Source of the DNA: Aeoliella straminimaris
GTDB taxonomy: Bacteria; Planctomycetota; Planctomycetia; Pirellulales; Lacipirellulaceae
Direction of reading: 5' to 3'
Length of the DNA: 64,000 bases
NCBI RefSeq assembly: GCF_024054565.1
Contig: NZ_JAMXLR010000061.1
Coordinates: forward strand, 62,001 to 126,000
Each line of letters begins with the position of its first letter. Positions within the stretch are counted from its first letter, which is position 1. The notes beneath the pieces are model-generated. The model ran no database searches. It was not told the DNA's origin and was given only the letters and a program-made list of their open reading frames with translations. A program made the position numbers and the translations under genes. Below are positions 54,322 through 63,736 of this stretch, one piece after another.

Positions 54322-55184
54322 AAGTCGGGTGGCTGATCGATGCAGAGATGTTTCCCAACTACTGCAACGACTTGGAGACTGCCATCGAGCAGCAAGGGCA
54401 TACGGCTCATTTGGTGGATGCACCGAAACCTCCCTATCGCTGGGATGACGTCCAAGACTCCTACCGCCACGAGTTTCCCGCTGGAAGCTGTGTCGTGGCG
54501 CATGGCGACATCGAACTGATCACGCGCATCGGCCGCGACGAACATTGGACGCCCGGCGTATTTGCCACGGTCGAAAACTACCACTGCACGAGCTACTTCC
54601 CCCACTTCGGCCAGTACCTTCTCAACAGCGACTACACGATGTTGCCCTTTGGCGAACTGTTGAGGCAGCAGGATTTTCTATTCAACTCGTTCGGCAACAG
54701 CGGTCAGGTATTTGTGCGTCCCGATTCGCCGCTCAAACTGTTCGCTGGTCAGCTTGCCAAGCGCGACAACTTTGCGGCCGATGTCGAGTTTATGGGGTTC
54801 TATGAGTTTCCGCTAAGTTCGTTGGTTGTGGTCAGCTCCCCGAAATCGATTGCCTACGAATGGCGATTCGTCGTGGCCGACCGACGTGTGGTGGCGGGTT
54901 GCCAGTACGTGGCCGGAAACGAGCATGTCTTCTCGGCCGAGTACCCGAGCGCCGCTCGCGAACTGGCAGATGAGGTGGCCGCCAACGAATTCCAACCTGA
55001 TCCGGTGTGGATCATCGACATCTGCCAAACCACCGAGGGCGACTATCGACTGCTGGAAATTGGTGGATTCAGTTTCGCCAATCTCTATGCGTGCAACATG
55101 ACCGACGTGGTATCGGCCGTTTCCCAGACGGCAAGACGCGTTTGGGAAGAGCAACAATCGGCCAGCGTTAAAGACGAGGCGTAG
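54318..55184 (+). CDS. R2K-clade ATP-grasp protein (DUF4343-like)
   Basis: 288 residues from GTG 54318, overlapping the P-II stop by four bases. N-terminal strand KVGWLIDAEMFPNYCNDLE, a mid region (FVRPDSPLKLFAGQ) and a C-terminal ATP-grasp half with SIAYEWRFVVADRRVVAG, DPVWIIDICQT and YRLLEIGGFSFANLYACN, where the Arg, Asp and Glu that bind Mg-ATP would sit. It resembles the R2K ATP-grasp family, whose known or proposed role is ATP-dependent peptide/amide ligation. The substrate is unknown. Coupled to a P-II protein, so activity may be gated by nitrogen or energy state. Confidence 0.82.
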   Translation: MKVGWLIDAEMFPNYCNDLETAIEQQGHTAHLVDAPKPPYRWDDVQDSYRHEFPAGSCVVAHGDIELITRIGRDEHWTPGVFATVENYHCTSYFPHFGQYLLNSDYTMLPFGELLRQQDFLFNSFGNSGQVFVRPDSPLKLFAGQLAKRDNFAADVEFMGFYEFPLSSLVVVSSPKSIAYEWRFVVADRRVVAGCQYVAGNEHVFSAEYPSAARELADEVAANEFQPDPVWIIDICQTTEGDYRLLEIGGFSFANLYACNMTDVVSAVSQTARRVWEEQQSASVKDEA

Positions 55185-55229
55185 CTCCTCGGCTATTGGC
55201 AACTTGCAGCGGCAACGTACTGCAAAGCA

Positions 55230-55784
55230 CTACTCGGTCTTTCGCACGCGGTCGTACAGCATTCGCACGAACTCTTCCAGCAGTGGGCCATCGGTGCTTT
55301 CGAGCACCACGCGGGCCTGGTGAACGACCTCGCGTTTGCGATTCATGGCCTCGGCCGCCCGGATGGTGCCCTGTTCGTTCAATTCGCCGCCGTGGCCGAA
55401 GCGGCTGTGCAGTTCGGCGAAGTCGGCCGCCGACCAACCTTCGAACAGCCAGGCGTGGCTTTCGATCACTTGGCTGACGATCGGATTCGTGGCCTCGTCG
55501 AAGCCGGCCGCGGCGATCGAGCCGGCGTCGACAAACAACTCTTCCACGGCCACGCCAAGGCCCTCGGCCAGCTGCCGCAAAGTGCGGGCGTGGGTGTTCT
55601 TTTCGGCCCGGGCGATGGCCCGCACCGTCCGCTGGTCGAGCCCCGAGGCCTCGACCACTTCGTCGTACGTCAATGAGTACAGAGCCATCAGCCGCCGCAG
55701 ATTGTGCGCCACCACGCGAGCAGTCGCTGGATGGGACGGGGCAACGGGCGCGGCGGCGGACATCGGCAAAATCCCGGGGTGCAT
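55230..55784 (-). CDS. XRE-family transcriptional regulator
   Basis: 184 residues from ATG 55784 (55763 also possible). HTH in residues ~25-85: NLRRLMALYSLTYDEVVEAS, then GLDQRTVRAIARAEKNTHARTL and LAEGLGVAVEELFVD. The C-terminal half is unassigned. It converges on the ATP-grasp gene, leaving 45 bp. Its promoter at 55809-55837 overlaps a dyad, suggesting it represses itself. Confidence 0.88.
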   Translation of the reverse strand: MHPGILPMSAAAPVAPSHPATARVVAHNLRRLMALYSLTYDEVVEASGLDQRTVRAIARAEKNTHARTLRQLAEGLGVAVEELFVDAGSIAAAGFDEATNPIVSQVIESHAWLFEGWSAADFAELHSRFGHGGELNEQGTIRAAEAMNRKREVVHQARVVLESTDGPLLEEFVRMLYDRVRKTE

Positions 55785-56142
55785 AGGGCTCGGCGGGGAA
55801 TGTGTTCATATTTACACTACCCTGCTGAGCACGTCAACCAGATAAGCCAGAATTGCACGTTCCGCCGTAGATTGCCACCTTGTCCACTTTCGCTGGAACC
55901 GATGAACCGGCCGAGCGCGTACCCGCAAAAATGCTAACCTTCGGTAGCGCGGCCCACCAACCAGGCGACCATTCCTGGGGAACCGGGGGACGCTGTGATT
56001 CGTCGAAAGACAGGGGGCTTCAGTATCGACAGCGCGCGCCGCGTTGGCTGCTGCCGAGCAGTTGGTCGAACCCGCGACCGCAGATCCATACAATGAACAC
56101 GGGATAAGTAGTCCCAGAATATCAACGAGTGGCGGACATAGC
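55785..56142. other. Divergent spacer with the XRE promoter
   Basis: 358 bp. Contains the XRE promoter region; the 5' leader of the 1355-residue gene fills the rest. No gene seen. Confidence 0.6.
55802..55837 (-). promoter_or_regulatory. XRE promoter with overlapping operator-like dyad
   Basis: On the minus strand: TTGACG (55837-55832), 17 bp, TAAATA (55814-55809). A dyad GTGT...ACAC (55802-55817) covers the -10. The start of transcription would be near 55802, giving a very short leader before ATG 55784. Confidence 0.6.
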
Positions 56143-59100
56143 ATGTTTACTCTACGTGTGCGGCTGGTGGTATTGGCGGCGGTGTTATTGGGGGGTGCCA
56201 ACGCGGGGGCACAAAGCACCGACCCGCGGGTTCCACCGGAACTACAGCCCTGGCAGGATTGGGCCACCTGGGGCGACCGCCACGCCGATTGTCCTTCGCC
56301 CTACAACAATGCCGGTCAGCACATTTGCTTCTGGCCATCGAGGCTAACGCTCGAGGCAGGCGCCGACCAAGGCACCTGGAACTTGAACGTCCGTGTGTTC
56401 GAAGAAAGCTGGGTACCTCTGCCCGGCGATGCCAACATCTGGCCACTCACGGTAATGGCCAACGGCAACGAGGTGGTGGTGGTGACTCGCGAAGGCCGGC
56501 CGCATGTCCACCTGGCCGCCGGCACACACGAACTGGAGGGAACGTTTCGCTGGGATGCGATGCCGCAGAAAGTGCACCTGCCCCAACAGGTGGGCCTGGT
56601 GGCGCTCGTGGTGGAAGGACAAGAGGTTGCCGTACCGAACTGGGACGCCAGCGGCGACTTGTGGCTCCGGCGCACGCAGCAGCAAGAAGAAGAGAAGCAA
56701 CAACTGACCCGACGTGTGTACCGCGTGCTGAACGATGGCGTACCGCTGTGGCTGGACACCGAAGTGGTGCTGGGGGTGTCGGGTAAGAGCCGCGAAGAAA
56801 CGCTCGGCGCGCTGCTGCCCGAGGGATGGCAACTGGCCACGCTCGATAGCCCCATTCCGGTGGCGGTCGACAATCGCGGTGTCCTCACGGCGCAATTGCG
56901 GGCCGGCGAGTGGACCATCAAGGCCCGCGCGTTTCGCACGCACGACTTCCAGACGTTCGGTTACGCCGAAGGCGCCGAGCCCATGGTTGCCGAAGAGCTG
57001 ATTGGCTATCGCGCGAATCCTCGGTTCCGCATCGCCGAGATCGAGGGCGTCAATGCCGTGGACGCCAGCCAGACAACTTTTCCCAAGGCGTGGCGCAATC
57101 TGCCCGTCTACCGCTGGAACACCGACTCGAGCTTTCAACTGGTCGAGCGGCAGCGCGGCATGGGCGACGGAGCCCCAGCGGGACTGACCATCGCTCGCGA
57201 GTTGTGGCTCGACCAGGACGGCCAGGCCGGTACGTATTGCGACCAGGTACGTAGCAACGCCTTTCAGGAGTGGCGACTCGACGCGGCCGATGGGCAGAAC
57301 CTGGGCGCGGTGCGAGCCGATGGCCAGTCGCAACTCATTACCGCGAATCCCACCACGGGGGCTCATGGCGTTGAGCTCCGCGATCGTCAACTCAATCTCG
57401 AAGCCGTGGGCCGCACCGACCAGATCGGCAACCTGCCGGCCACGGGCTGGCAAGCCGATGCCGAGAACTTGAGTCTAACGCTCAATCTGCCTCCAGGTTG
57501 GCGTGTGCTGGCGCTGTTTGGCGCCGATAGCGTGGAGGGCGACTGGCTGACGGCCTGGTCGCTGCTCGATTTGTTCCTGCTGCTGGTGTTCGCCATCGCC
57601 ATTACCCGCATGTGGAACTGGCGGGCGGGTCTGCTGGCGCTGTTGGCTTTTGGGCTGGCGTACCACGAGCCCGGCGCGCCACGCTTGACGTGGTTGTTCC
57701 TGCTCGCGCCGCTGGCATTGCTGCAGGTGGTGAAAGAGGGCCCGATGCAAAAGCTGCTGGTCGCCTGGAAGTACCTGGCGTTGGTGCTGCTGGCGTTGTT
57801 CTTGATCCCGTTCCTCGCCAGTCAGGTGCAGAGCGCACTCTACCCGCAGTTGGAACCACATGGCATTACCTACGGAGAGCGTACTCTATTGCCCAGGGCA
57901 ATGAATTATGCGGCCAGGGAAGCGGCCCGCGACGCGAATCTGTACGAAACACCCCTCGAATCGGCGCCCACCGACGAATCGCCCCAATCGGGCAAGGGCG
58001 CCCGTTTTAGCAGCCAGTCAAGTCTGTACAACAAGCAAGTGGCCGAGTCGTCGAAACTCCAAAAACAGTACGTGGGCAACATGGCCCTCAGTCCCCAGGC
58101 GGTGGTTCAGACCGGACCGGCCAAGCCAACGTGGAGCTGGAATAGTGTGTACTGCTACTGGAATGGTCCGGTCGACCAAACGCAGCGGGTGCGTCCGGTG
58201 TTGATCCCGCCCTATGTGCATCGCTTGCTGACCGTTGTTCGCTTGATCCTGTTATTGCTGCTGGCGGCCGTGCTGTTGGGCAGGCAACTGCCCAGGCCCT
58301 CGGGCCGCGCCACCGCGGCAGCGCTGATGCTATTGGCACTGCTGACGCCAGTGACGGCCCAAGCGCAGATTCCCGATCAGCAGACGCTGGAAACGCTACG
58401 CAATCGGCTGCTGGAACCAAGCGACGCATTTCCCAATGCTGCCGAGATTCCCACTGCCACGCTCGACGTCAGCGAAGGACGTTTGAAGCTGTCGGCCCAG
58501 GTTCACGCCGCGGCCAACGTGGCAGTACCGCTACCGGGCCAGTTGCCCAGTTGGTCGCCGTTGTCGGTGACGATCGATGGCGAAGCGCAGACCGCGGTTC
58601 GCCGGCAAGATGGCTACCTGTGGGTGAGCCTGACCGAGGGAGTTCACCAGGTGGAGGTCGAAGGGCTGCTGCCCGATGCTTCGGACTGGCAATGGACCTT
58701 CTTGCTGAAGCCACGCCGCGTGGAGATCAACGCCCCGGACTGGACCGTCACTGGCGTAAAGCCCAATGGCGTGCCCGAGGATCAGGTGTTCTTCGCCCCC
58801 AAGCAAGAGCGAGCGCCGGGCGAGGCGGCCTACGATCAGCGGCACTTCAACGTGGCCGTGGTGGTCGATCGTCAACTCGAGATTGGCCTGGTCTGGAAAG
58901 TGCACAACACGGTGCGACGCCTGTCCGAACCGGGCAAGGCCGTGGCGCTGCGGATCCCGCTGCTGCCCGGCGAGCAAGTGCAAACCACCTCGGCCAACGT
59001 GGAAGAGGGTTACATCAACGTGCGTCTGAGCGCCGGACAAGACGAGTATCGCTGGGAGAGCGAATTGCCCATCACACCGCAGCTCGAACTCACGGCGGCC

Positions 59101-60210
59101 GACACCGACCAGTGGGTCGATCAGTGGCGGTTGATGCTCTCGCCTGTCTGGGACGCCACGTTCGCAGGATTGCCGCCGGTGTTCGAAGAGGGAACCGAGA
59201 AGCTCGAACCCGTGTGGCATCCCTGGCCGGGCGAGCAAGCCACGCTGTCGTTCAGCCGCCCCGAGCCGATCGAAGGCGACACGGTGACCATCCACGAAGT
59301 GCAACACAACACCTCGCTGGGCGCCCGATTGCGAACCGTGACCCTTCAGATGGAGATCGAGCGAAGCCTGGCGGGCGATTTCATGATCGAGATCCCCACC
59401 GACGCGGACGTGACCACCGTGAAGTTGGACGGACGGGAGATTCCGGTCCGCCGCGACGACGGAAAATTGGTGGTACCGACCAGTCCGGGCCGACAGAAAA
59501 TCGAAGTGGCGTGGAAGCTGTCCGCGCCGCTGCCGATGGTCGCCTCGCCCGATGCGGTGACGCTGCCGTCCGAATCGGCCAACGTAACCAGTATCATGCA
59601 GCCGTCGGCCGACCGTTGGCTGCTTTGGACCGCCGGCCCGCTGCGCGGCCCCGCGGTGCGGTTCTGGACCATCATCGTTGTGGCCGTGATGGCTGGTGTG
59701 GCGCTGGGTTGGCTGCCTCACTCGCCGCTGCGTTCGTGGGAGTGGGTGCTGTTGGGCATCGGACTTACCCAGGTGAACGTGGCTCCGGCCCTATTGGTAG
59801 TCGCCTGGCTGTTGGTGTTCTCCTGGCGCGGACGGATGGACCCCCATTCGATGCACATCGGCACCTTCAACCTGCTGCAGTGCCTGCTGGTGCTGCTGAC
59901 GCTGGCCGCCCTGTTGGTGCTGTTGGTGGTGGTGCACGAAGGCCTGCTGGGCGATCCCGAGATGTTCGTCGTCGGTAACGGATCGTCGCCAACGTACCTC
60001 AATTGGTTCCAGCCCCGCAGCGGAGTCGACCTGCCACAACCGACAATGGTAAGCGTGTCGGTGTGGTGGTACCGCGGACTGATGCTGCTCTGGGCGCTGT
60101 GGCTGGCCAGTTCGCTGGTCCGCTGGCTGAAACAAGCCTGGCAGCAGTTCACCCACGAAACCGCCTGGCGTGAGCACAGCAAGGTGAAGCTGGAACCGGA
60201 CGTCGACTGA
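56143..60210 (+). CDS. Very large exported/membrane protein, unknown
   Basis: 1355 residues from ATG 56143. Signal peptide (LVVLAAVLLGGANAGAQ), ~420 residues of beta-rich soluble domain, a block of five or so membrane helices (about residues 455-590), a hydrophilic loop, two more helices near 700-735, ~420 residues of a second beta-rich domain, and a final block of helices (about 1170-1330). Layout: two periplasmic domains each followed by membrane blocks. I recognise no motif. Possibly a cell-envelope or transport component. Single gene, no close partner on the same strand before 60379. Confidence 0.82.
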   Translation: MFTLRVRLVVLAAVLLGGANAGAQSTDPRVPPELQPWQDWATWGDRHADCPSPYNNAGQHICFWPSRLTLEAGADQGTWNLNVRVFEESWVPLPGDANIWPLTVMANGNEVVVVTREGRPHVHLAAGTHELEGTFRWDAMPQKVHLPQQVGLVALVVEGQEVAVPNWDASGDLWLRRTQQQEEEKQQLTRRVYRVLNDGVPLWLDTEVVLGVSGKSREETLGALLPEGWQLATLDSPIPVAVDNRGVLTAQLRAGEWTIKARAFRTHDFQTFGYAEGAEPMVAEELIGYRANPRFRIAEIEGVNAVDASQTTFPKAWRNLPVYRWNTDSSFQLVERQRGMGDGAPAGLTIARELWLDQDGQAGTYCDQVRSNAFQEWRLDAADGQNLGAVRADGQSQLITANPTTGAHGVELRDRQLNLEAVGRTDQIGNLPATGWQADAENLSLTLNLPPGWRVLALFGADSVEGDWLTAWSLLDLFLLLVFAIAITRMWNWRAGLLALLAFGLAYHEPGAPRLTWLFLLAPLALLQVVKEGPMQKLLVAWKYLALVLLALFLIPFLASQVQSALYPQLEPHGITYGERTLLPRAMNYAAREAARDANLYETPLESAPTDESPQSGKGARFSSQSSLYNKQVAESSKLQKQYVGNMALSPQAVVQTGPAKPTWSWNSVYCYWNGPVDQTQRVRPVLIPPYVHRLLTVVRLILLLLLAAVLLGRQLPRPSGRATAAALMLLALLTPVTAQAQIPDQQTLETLRNRLLEPSDAFPNAAEIPTATLDVSEGRLKLSAQVHAAANVAVPLPGQLPSWSPLSVTIDGEAQTAVRRQDGYLWVSLTEGVHQVEVEGLLPDASDWQWTFLLKPRRVEINAPDWTVTGVKPNGVPEDQVFFAPKQERAPGEAAYDQRHFNVAVVVDRQLEIGLVWKVHNTVRRLSEPGKAVALRIPLLPGEQVQTTSANVEEGYINVRLSAGQDEYRWESELPITPQLELTAADTDQWVDQWRLMLSPVWDATFAGLPPVFEEGTEKLEPVWHPWPGEQATLSFSRPEPIEGDTVTIHEVQHNTSLGARLRTVTLQMEIERSLAGDFMIEIPTDADVTTVKLDGREIPVRRDDGKLVVPTSPGRQKIEVAWKLSAPLPMVASPDAVTLPSESANVTSIMQPSADRWLLWTAGPLRGPAVRFWTIIVVAVMAGVALGWLPHSPLRSWEWVLLGIGLTQVNVAPALLVVAWLLVFSWRGRMDPHSMHIGTFNLLQCLLVLLTLAALLVLLVVVHEGLLGDPEMFVVGNGSSPTYLNWFQPRSGVDLPQPTMVSVSVWWYRGLMLLWALWLASSLVRWLKQAWQQFTHETAWREHSKVKLEPDVD

Positions 60211-60378
60211 GCTCCGCGCACACGATCGACCGCGAGGACCTGCGGGTCGCAACTAACGTCGCGCCATCACGGTGGCGCTGTGTCTCTGCATGCGCGAAAG
60301 GAGTGCACCCCTTGCCGAACCGCGCGCCACGTCGCAAGCTAGAAGGGTCGAAAACACCGCCCACTGGAATTTGCCACT

Positions 60379-60528
60379 ATGCAGGACGACGAACAACCCA
60401 AGGACACGCCAACCTGCCAGCGCGTCTGCCCCGTCTGCGGCGGCCAGCTCATCGAGATCCGCGCCAAGCTCCAATGCGCCAGGTGCCACACGATTTTGGA
60501 AACCTGCTGCGAAGGGGGACGGGGATGA
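60379..60528 (+). CDS. 49-residue zinc-ribbon protein
   Basis: ATG 60379 to TGA 60528. Pattern TCQRVCPVCGGQL then LQCARCHTILETCC gives Cys pairs C17/C20 and C33/C36, a compact zinc ribbon. The stop overlaps the next start (ATGA), so translation is coupled to the DUF6933 gene. Easily missed because of its length. The coupling and the clean Cys spacing support it. Confidence 0.7.
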   Translation: MQDDEQPKDTPTCQRVCPVCGGQLIEIRAKLQCARCHTILETCCEGGRG

Positions 60529-61040
60529 TCGTGCGACTCTCGGCAAAGCTGGCCACGAAGATCAAAGCCAGCAAACTGGCGGAGTCGCCGCTCGATGAGA
60601 ACCTGTACGCCGATTGGTCGGCCAGTTTGTTTACCGCCGCTCGCACGCAGTATATCCTGCTGACCAACACGCCGTCGCTCTATTCATGCGTGCTCTACGG
60701 GCGGGGGATTACCGACGACAACCGCTTGATAGGTCGCGCGTTGGATGCCATCCGCGAGTTCATGGAAGACGATGGTCAGCAGTTCGTCTATCAGCGATTC
60801 ATTGCCCCCTCTGCAGCTACCGTCAAGTTCGCCAAGGCTCTGAATCGCTCGGTAACCGGATCGATGACCGACCAAGTCAAATTCGCCAAGATTCTATTGG
60901 AAGAAGACGAACAACCGCCGAGCGAGATCGGCCACGTCCTCAACGAGACCCCTATGTCGGCCCTCATCGGCGGGGATGGCAAAAAATACGGCTACCCAAA
61001 GGAAGTATTCAAGAGATTGCTGGATGGGGTGGGGCAATAG
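60525..61040 (+). CDS. DUF6933-family protein
   Basis: 171 residues from ATG 60525, overlapping the zinc-ribbon gene by four bases. Sequence MIVRLSAKLATKIKASKL, then NLYADWSASLFTAARTQYIL and TNTPSLYSCVLYGRGIT fits the DUF6933 family (from memory). Soluble, no catalytic motif identifiable. Function unknown. Confidence 0.75.
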   Translation: MIVRLSAKLATKIKASKLAESPLDENLYADWSASLFTAARTQYILLTNTPSLYSCVLYGRGITDDNRLIGRALDAIREFMEDDGQQFVYQRFIAPSAATVKFAKALNRSVTGSMTDQVKFAKILLEEDEQPPSEIGHVLNETPMSALIGGDGKKYGYPKEVFKRLLDGVGQ

Positions 61041-61137
61041 GGATTGCCTTGGGGCCAGCGCGGACGCGTTAATCGCGCGCACCTACCACTCCGGATGAAC
61101 CTGATTCCCAAGCAGAGCGCGGGATCACAATGGGTAA

Positions 61138-62664
61138 CTACTCCCCTGCCCCACTCGACTCTTCCACTTTCAACACCGCCGCGTACCAGGCGTCGGGCGT
61201 CTGGGCTACCAGGCGGATCTCGCCGGGCTGATTGACGCTGCCGGTCCACTCTTCGTCGGCGGTCAGCGTACCCCGCCGCTCGTAGGCGAACATCTGGTTG
61301 GCTTCACCGAGCAACCTCTTGGCCTGATGCTGGTCGATACCTGGCGGGCGGGTCGGCATCTGGGCGCCGGCCGGGCGGAAGTGGACGTGCAGCCTGGTGG
61401 CTGCTTCCGGGCGTTCGACCTTCCACTGCCAACCATCGTCGGTCTTCGCGAGTTTCGCGTTCAGTTCGCGCGGCAGGCGGATACGGGTGGCCGGGTCGCC
61501 CATAAGCGCGTACATGCGCAGTTGGTCGCGGCGGAGCTTGTCGGTGTCGATCGGCTGTTCGAGGCTTCCTTCCAGGTCCTTGAGCAAGGTCTCGAGCATG
61601 AAGTCACGGATCTTGTAGCCGATGAGCTGTGACTCGAGCCATAGATCCCCCAGTCGTTCGTGCTGCGAGGCGACCGTCTGCTGCAGGCCGCACGCCGTGA
61701 GGGTGTTGGGCAGCGGGTGCGACTCGGTGGTGGCCCCCACCGCGGCCACCGGTCCGCCGGGCGCCAGGACCATGCTCTCCGACACGCAACGCTGCGGCGC
61801 GGTGAACTTGCCCGACAGGCAGGTGAACAACACCAGCGGGCACGTCGGACCGCCCTGCTGCAGCGACTCGGCCTGCTGGCGCACATCGTAGTAGGTGGCG
61901 CGATTGTCATCGAGCACCGACAACCAGGAGTACTCGGTTCCATGAGCGCCAACAGTGGCCAGCAGCCCGCCCCGCGCGAGCCACTGATGGAAAGTGTGTG
62001 GCTGGTCCGCGGCCCAACCGCAAAATGCTGAATCGGGATCGCCACTGATCATCGAGAACTCGCTCCATCCCGGCAAACGGCTGCCAATCTGGCTCACCAC
62101 CAGCCCGGTCGCCATGCGATTGAACATGGGCGTCGCCATGGGGTGTCCCACCCAGGTGGGAAATCGCAAGTCGTCGGTGGTCCACGGCCGCTCTTCATAG
62201 GCGATGATCTTGCGAGTCATCACGTCGAGTTCCGCGAGCGTGCGGGCCGGCAATCGGCCCACTGGCACCTCGGGCATGCCGTCGCCGTTCCGGTCGCCCC
62301 ACATCGAGTCGGAATAGAACTCATCGGGCTGCCGCGACACCCAGCGATAGAGCGAACAGACACGGGCGTCGACCTGCCAAACGGGGTCGGGCCGTTCCCC
62401 TTCGCCCGCTACGTCGCCCACGAGCAGTAGATAGTCGGGCGTGGGATACTTCTCGAGCGCCGCCTGCGGCTGCCCCACGAAGACTTCGACTTTCAGCCCG
62501 TCCTTCCTTCGATGCTCGGCGAGCGTCTTCACACCAGGGGCCAATTCGGCAGTGGTAACGGCCAACCACAGCTTGGCTTGGGCAGTGGTCGCCGTGGCGG
62601 CCGCAATCAACACCGCGGCTATCCACAACGCGACGTGGTGTTCTTTTGGCAAGCGGAGGGTCAT
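61138..62664 (-). CDS. Exported C25 (gingipain-like) peptidase domain protein
   Basis: 508 residues. ATG 62664 has AGGGGAAA upstream. Signal peptide (LWIAAVLIAAATATTAQA), then the gingipain fold directly: DYLLLVGDVAGEGERP, GRLPARTLAELDVMTRKI, the catalytic His in TVGAHGTEYSW and the catalytic Cys in LFTCLSGKF. MGDPATRIRLP near residue 400 is a family block. No prodomain or haemagglutinin domains are seen; a ~100-residue C-terminal domain follows. Likely a periplasmic or surface cysteine peptidase. Confidence 0.85.
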   Translation of the reverse strand: MTLRLPKEHHVALWIAAVLIAAATATTAQAKLWLAVTTAELAPGVKTLAEHRRKDGLKVEVFVGQPQAALEKYPTPDYLLLVGDVAGEGERPDPVWQVDARVCSLYRWVSRQPDEFYSDSMWGDRNGDGMPEVPVGRLPARTLAELDVMTRKIIAYEERPWTTDDLRFPTWVGHPMATPMFNRMATGLVVSQIGSRLPGWSEFSMISGDPDSAFCGWAADQPHTFHQWLARGGLLATVGAHGTEYSWLSVLDDNRATYYDVRQQAESLQQGGPTCPLVLFTCLSGKFTAPQRCVSESMVLAPGGPVAAVGATTESHPLPNTLTACGLQQTVASQHERLGDLWLESQLIGYKIRDFMLETLLKDLEGSLEQPIDTDKLRRDQLRMYALMGDPATRIRLPRELNAKLAKTDDGWQWKVERPEAATRLHVHFRPAGAQMPTRPPGIDQHQAKRLLGEANQMFAYERRGTLTADEEWTGSVNQPGEIRLVAQTPDAWYAAVLKVEESSGAGE

Positions 62665-62981
62665 CTTGTCTTTTCCCCTATGAATATCCCGATGGGTATA
62701 CAGTAGCGGCTTCGCCCGCCGCCCGCCCCCTCAGGTAAAGCTGGTAGCCTTTTTTTGCAGTGTTTCTCTGAATCCGCAGCCTCTGACCGGTATTCGACGC
62801 CAAATAGGGCTTATTTATCGGGACAAAGTTATCGATTGTGAGAATCTCAGAAAAGCTACTAATCTTGCTAGCAAGTTGCCTGGGCCAGTGACTACAATCA
62901 TACGCGGTTTGCGGTTACGATGACTAACCGACTTCCGACCCCGCTTTGCTTGCATCTTGCTCCTACAAAAGTACTGAGATC
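62665..62981. other. Divergent spacer before the sorted protein
   Basis: 317 bp, AT-richer in its middle (62810-62870). A TACAAT at about 62892 could be a -10 but has no good -35. No gene seen. Confidence 0.45.
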
Positions 62982-63689
62982 ATGAAGAAATTGGTTGCGA
63001 CATCCGTTGGTTTGCTTTGCTCGCTCGTTTTGTCTTCCAGCGTCTCTGCGTCGCTCTTTGTAGCGGACCTTGTCGACGGAAGTGGCAGCCTGCCGATTCC
63101 TGGCAACCAAGCTTGGACCGGGCAATTGGGGGACGACTTCAATACGACCTCCACGATCAAGATCACCAGCATTGGCGTCTTCGACGACGATGGCGATGGC
63201 ACCAGCGGCGATTTGGTTTGGCAGTTGTTCAACGTGGAGACGGGTGCCCTGGTTCACCAGGAGACGGTGGCCGCCACTGGCAGCCGCACACCGGGCTCGA
63301 CCATCGAAGACAACTACATCTTCCAGACACTGGCCACGCCACTCGTACTGGCCGCGGGTCAGACCTACAGCGCCGTGGCTTATGGCTTCGATAGCATCGA
63401 CAAGAACTTCAACACGAACTTCGACCTGGCCGGCTTGGACGTTGTGTTTTCAACCGAAGGTCTGGTCGCTGCCGGCGGCCGGTACTCCGCCAGCCCTTCG
63501 GCTTCGTTGCCGACCATCGGCGCCGGCAACTCGGCCAGCACACAAGACTACAACTTCGGAGCGGCAACTTTCGAGTACGCCGTTGTGCCCGAAGCTTCCA
63601 GCTTGATTGTCTGGTCGTGCATCCTGCTAACGGGCGTTGGCCTGGCCTGGTACCGAGGTTCTCTGCAAGCACCTGTTGCCAATAGCTAG
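62982..63689 (+). CDS. Exported protein with PEP-CTERM-like tail
   Basis: 235 residues from ATG 62982. Signal peptide (VGLLCSLVLSSSVSAS), a beta-rich body (Gly, Ser, Thr, Asn), and the tail VVPEASSLIVWSCILLTG plus a Tyr/Arg end. The motif reads PEA instead of PEP, with a membrane helix and basic residue after it. Function unknown, likely surface-exposed. Confidence 0.75.
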   Translation: MKKLVATSVGLLCSLVLSSSVSASLFVADLVDGSGSLPIPGNQAWTGQLGDDFNTTSTIKITSIGVFDDDGDGTSGDLVWQLFNVETGALVHQETVAATGSRTPGSTIEDNYIFQTLATPLVLAAGQTYSAVAYGFDSIDKNFNTNFDLAGLDVVFSTEGLVAAGGRYSASPSASLPTIGAGNSASTQDYNFGAATFEYAVVPEASSLIVWSCILLTGVGLAWYRGSLQAPVANS

Positions 63690-63736
63690 GTGCGACAGAT
63701 TGCTGGGGCGCGCGGGTGAACTACAGTCGGCCCCCG

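Noticed and set aside
58531..59721. A 396-codon open frame on the minus strand
   Set aside because: Shadow of the 1355-residue membrane protein.
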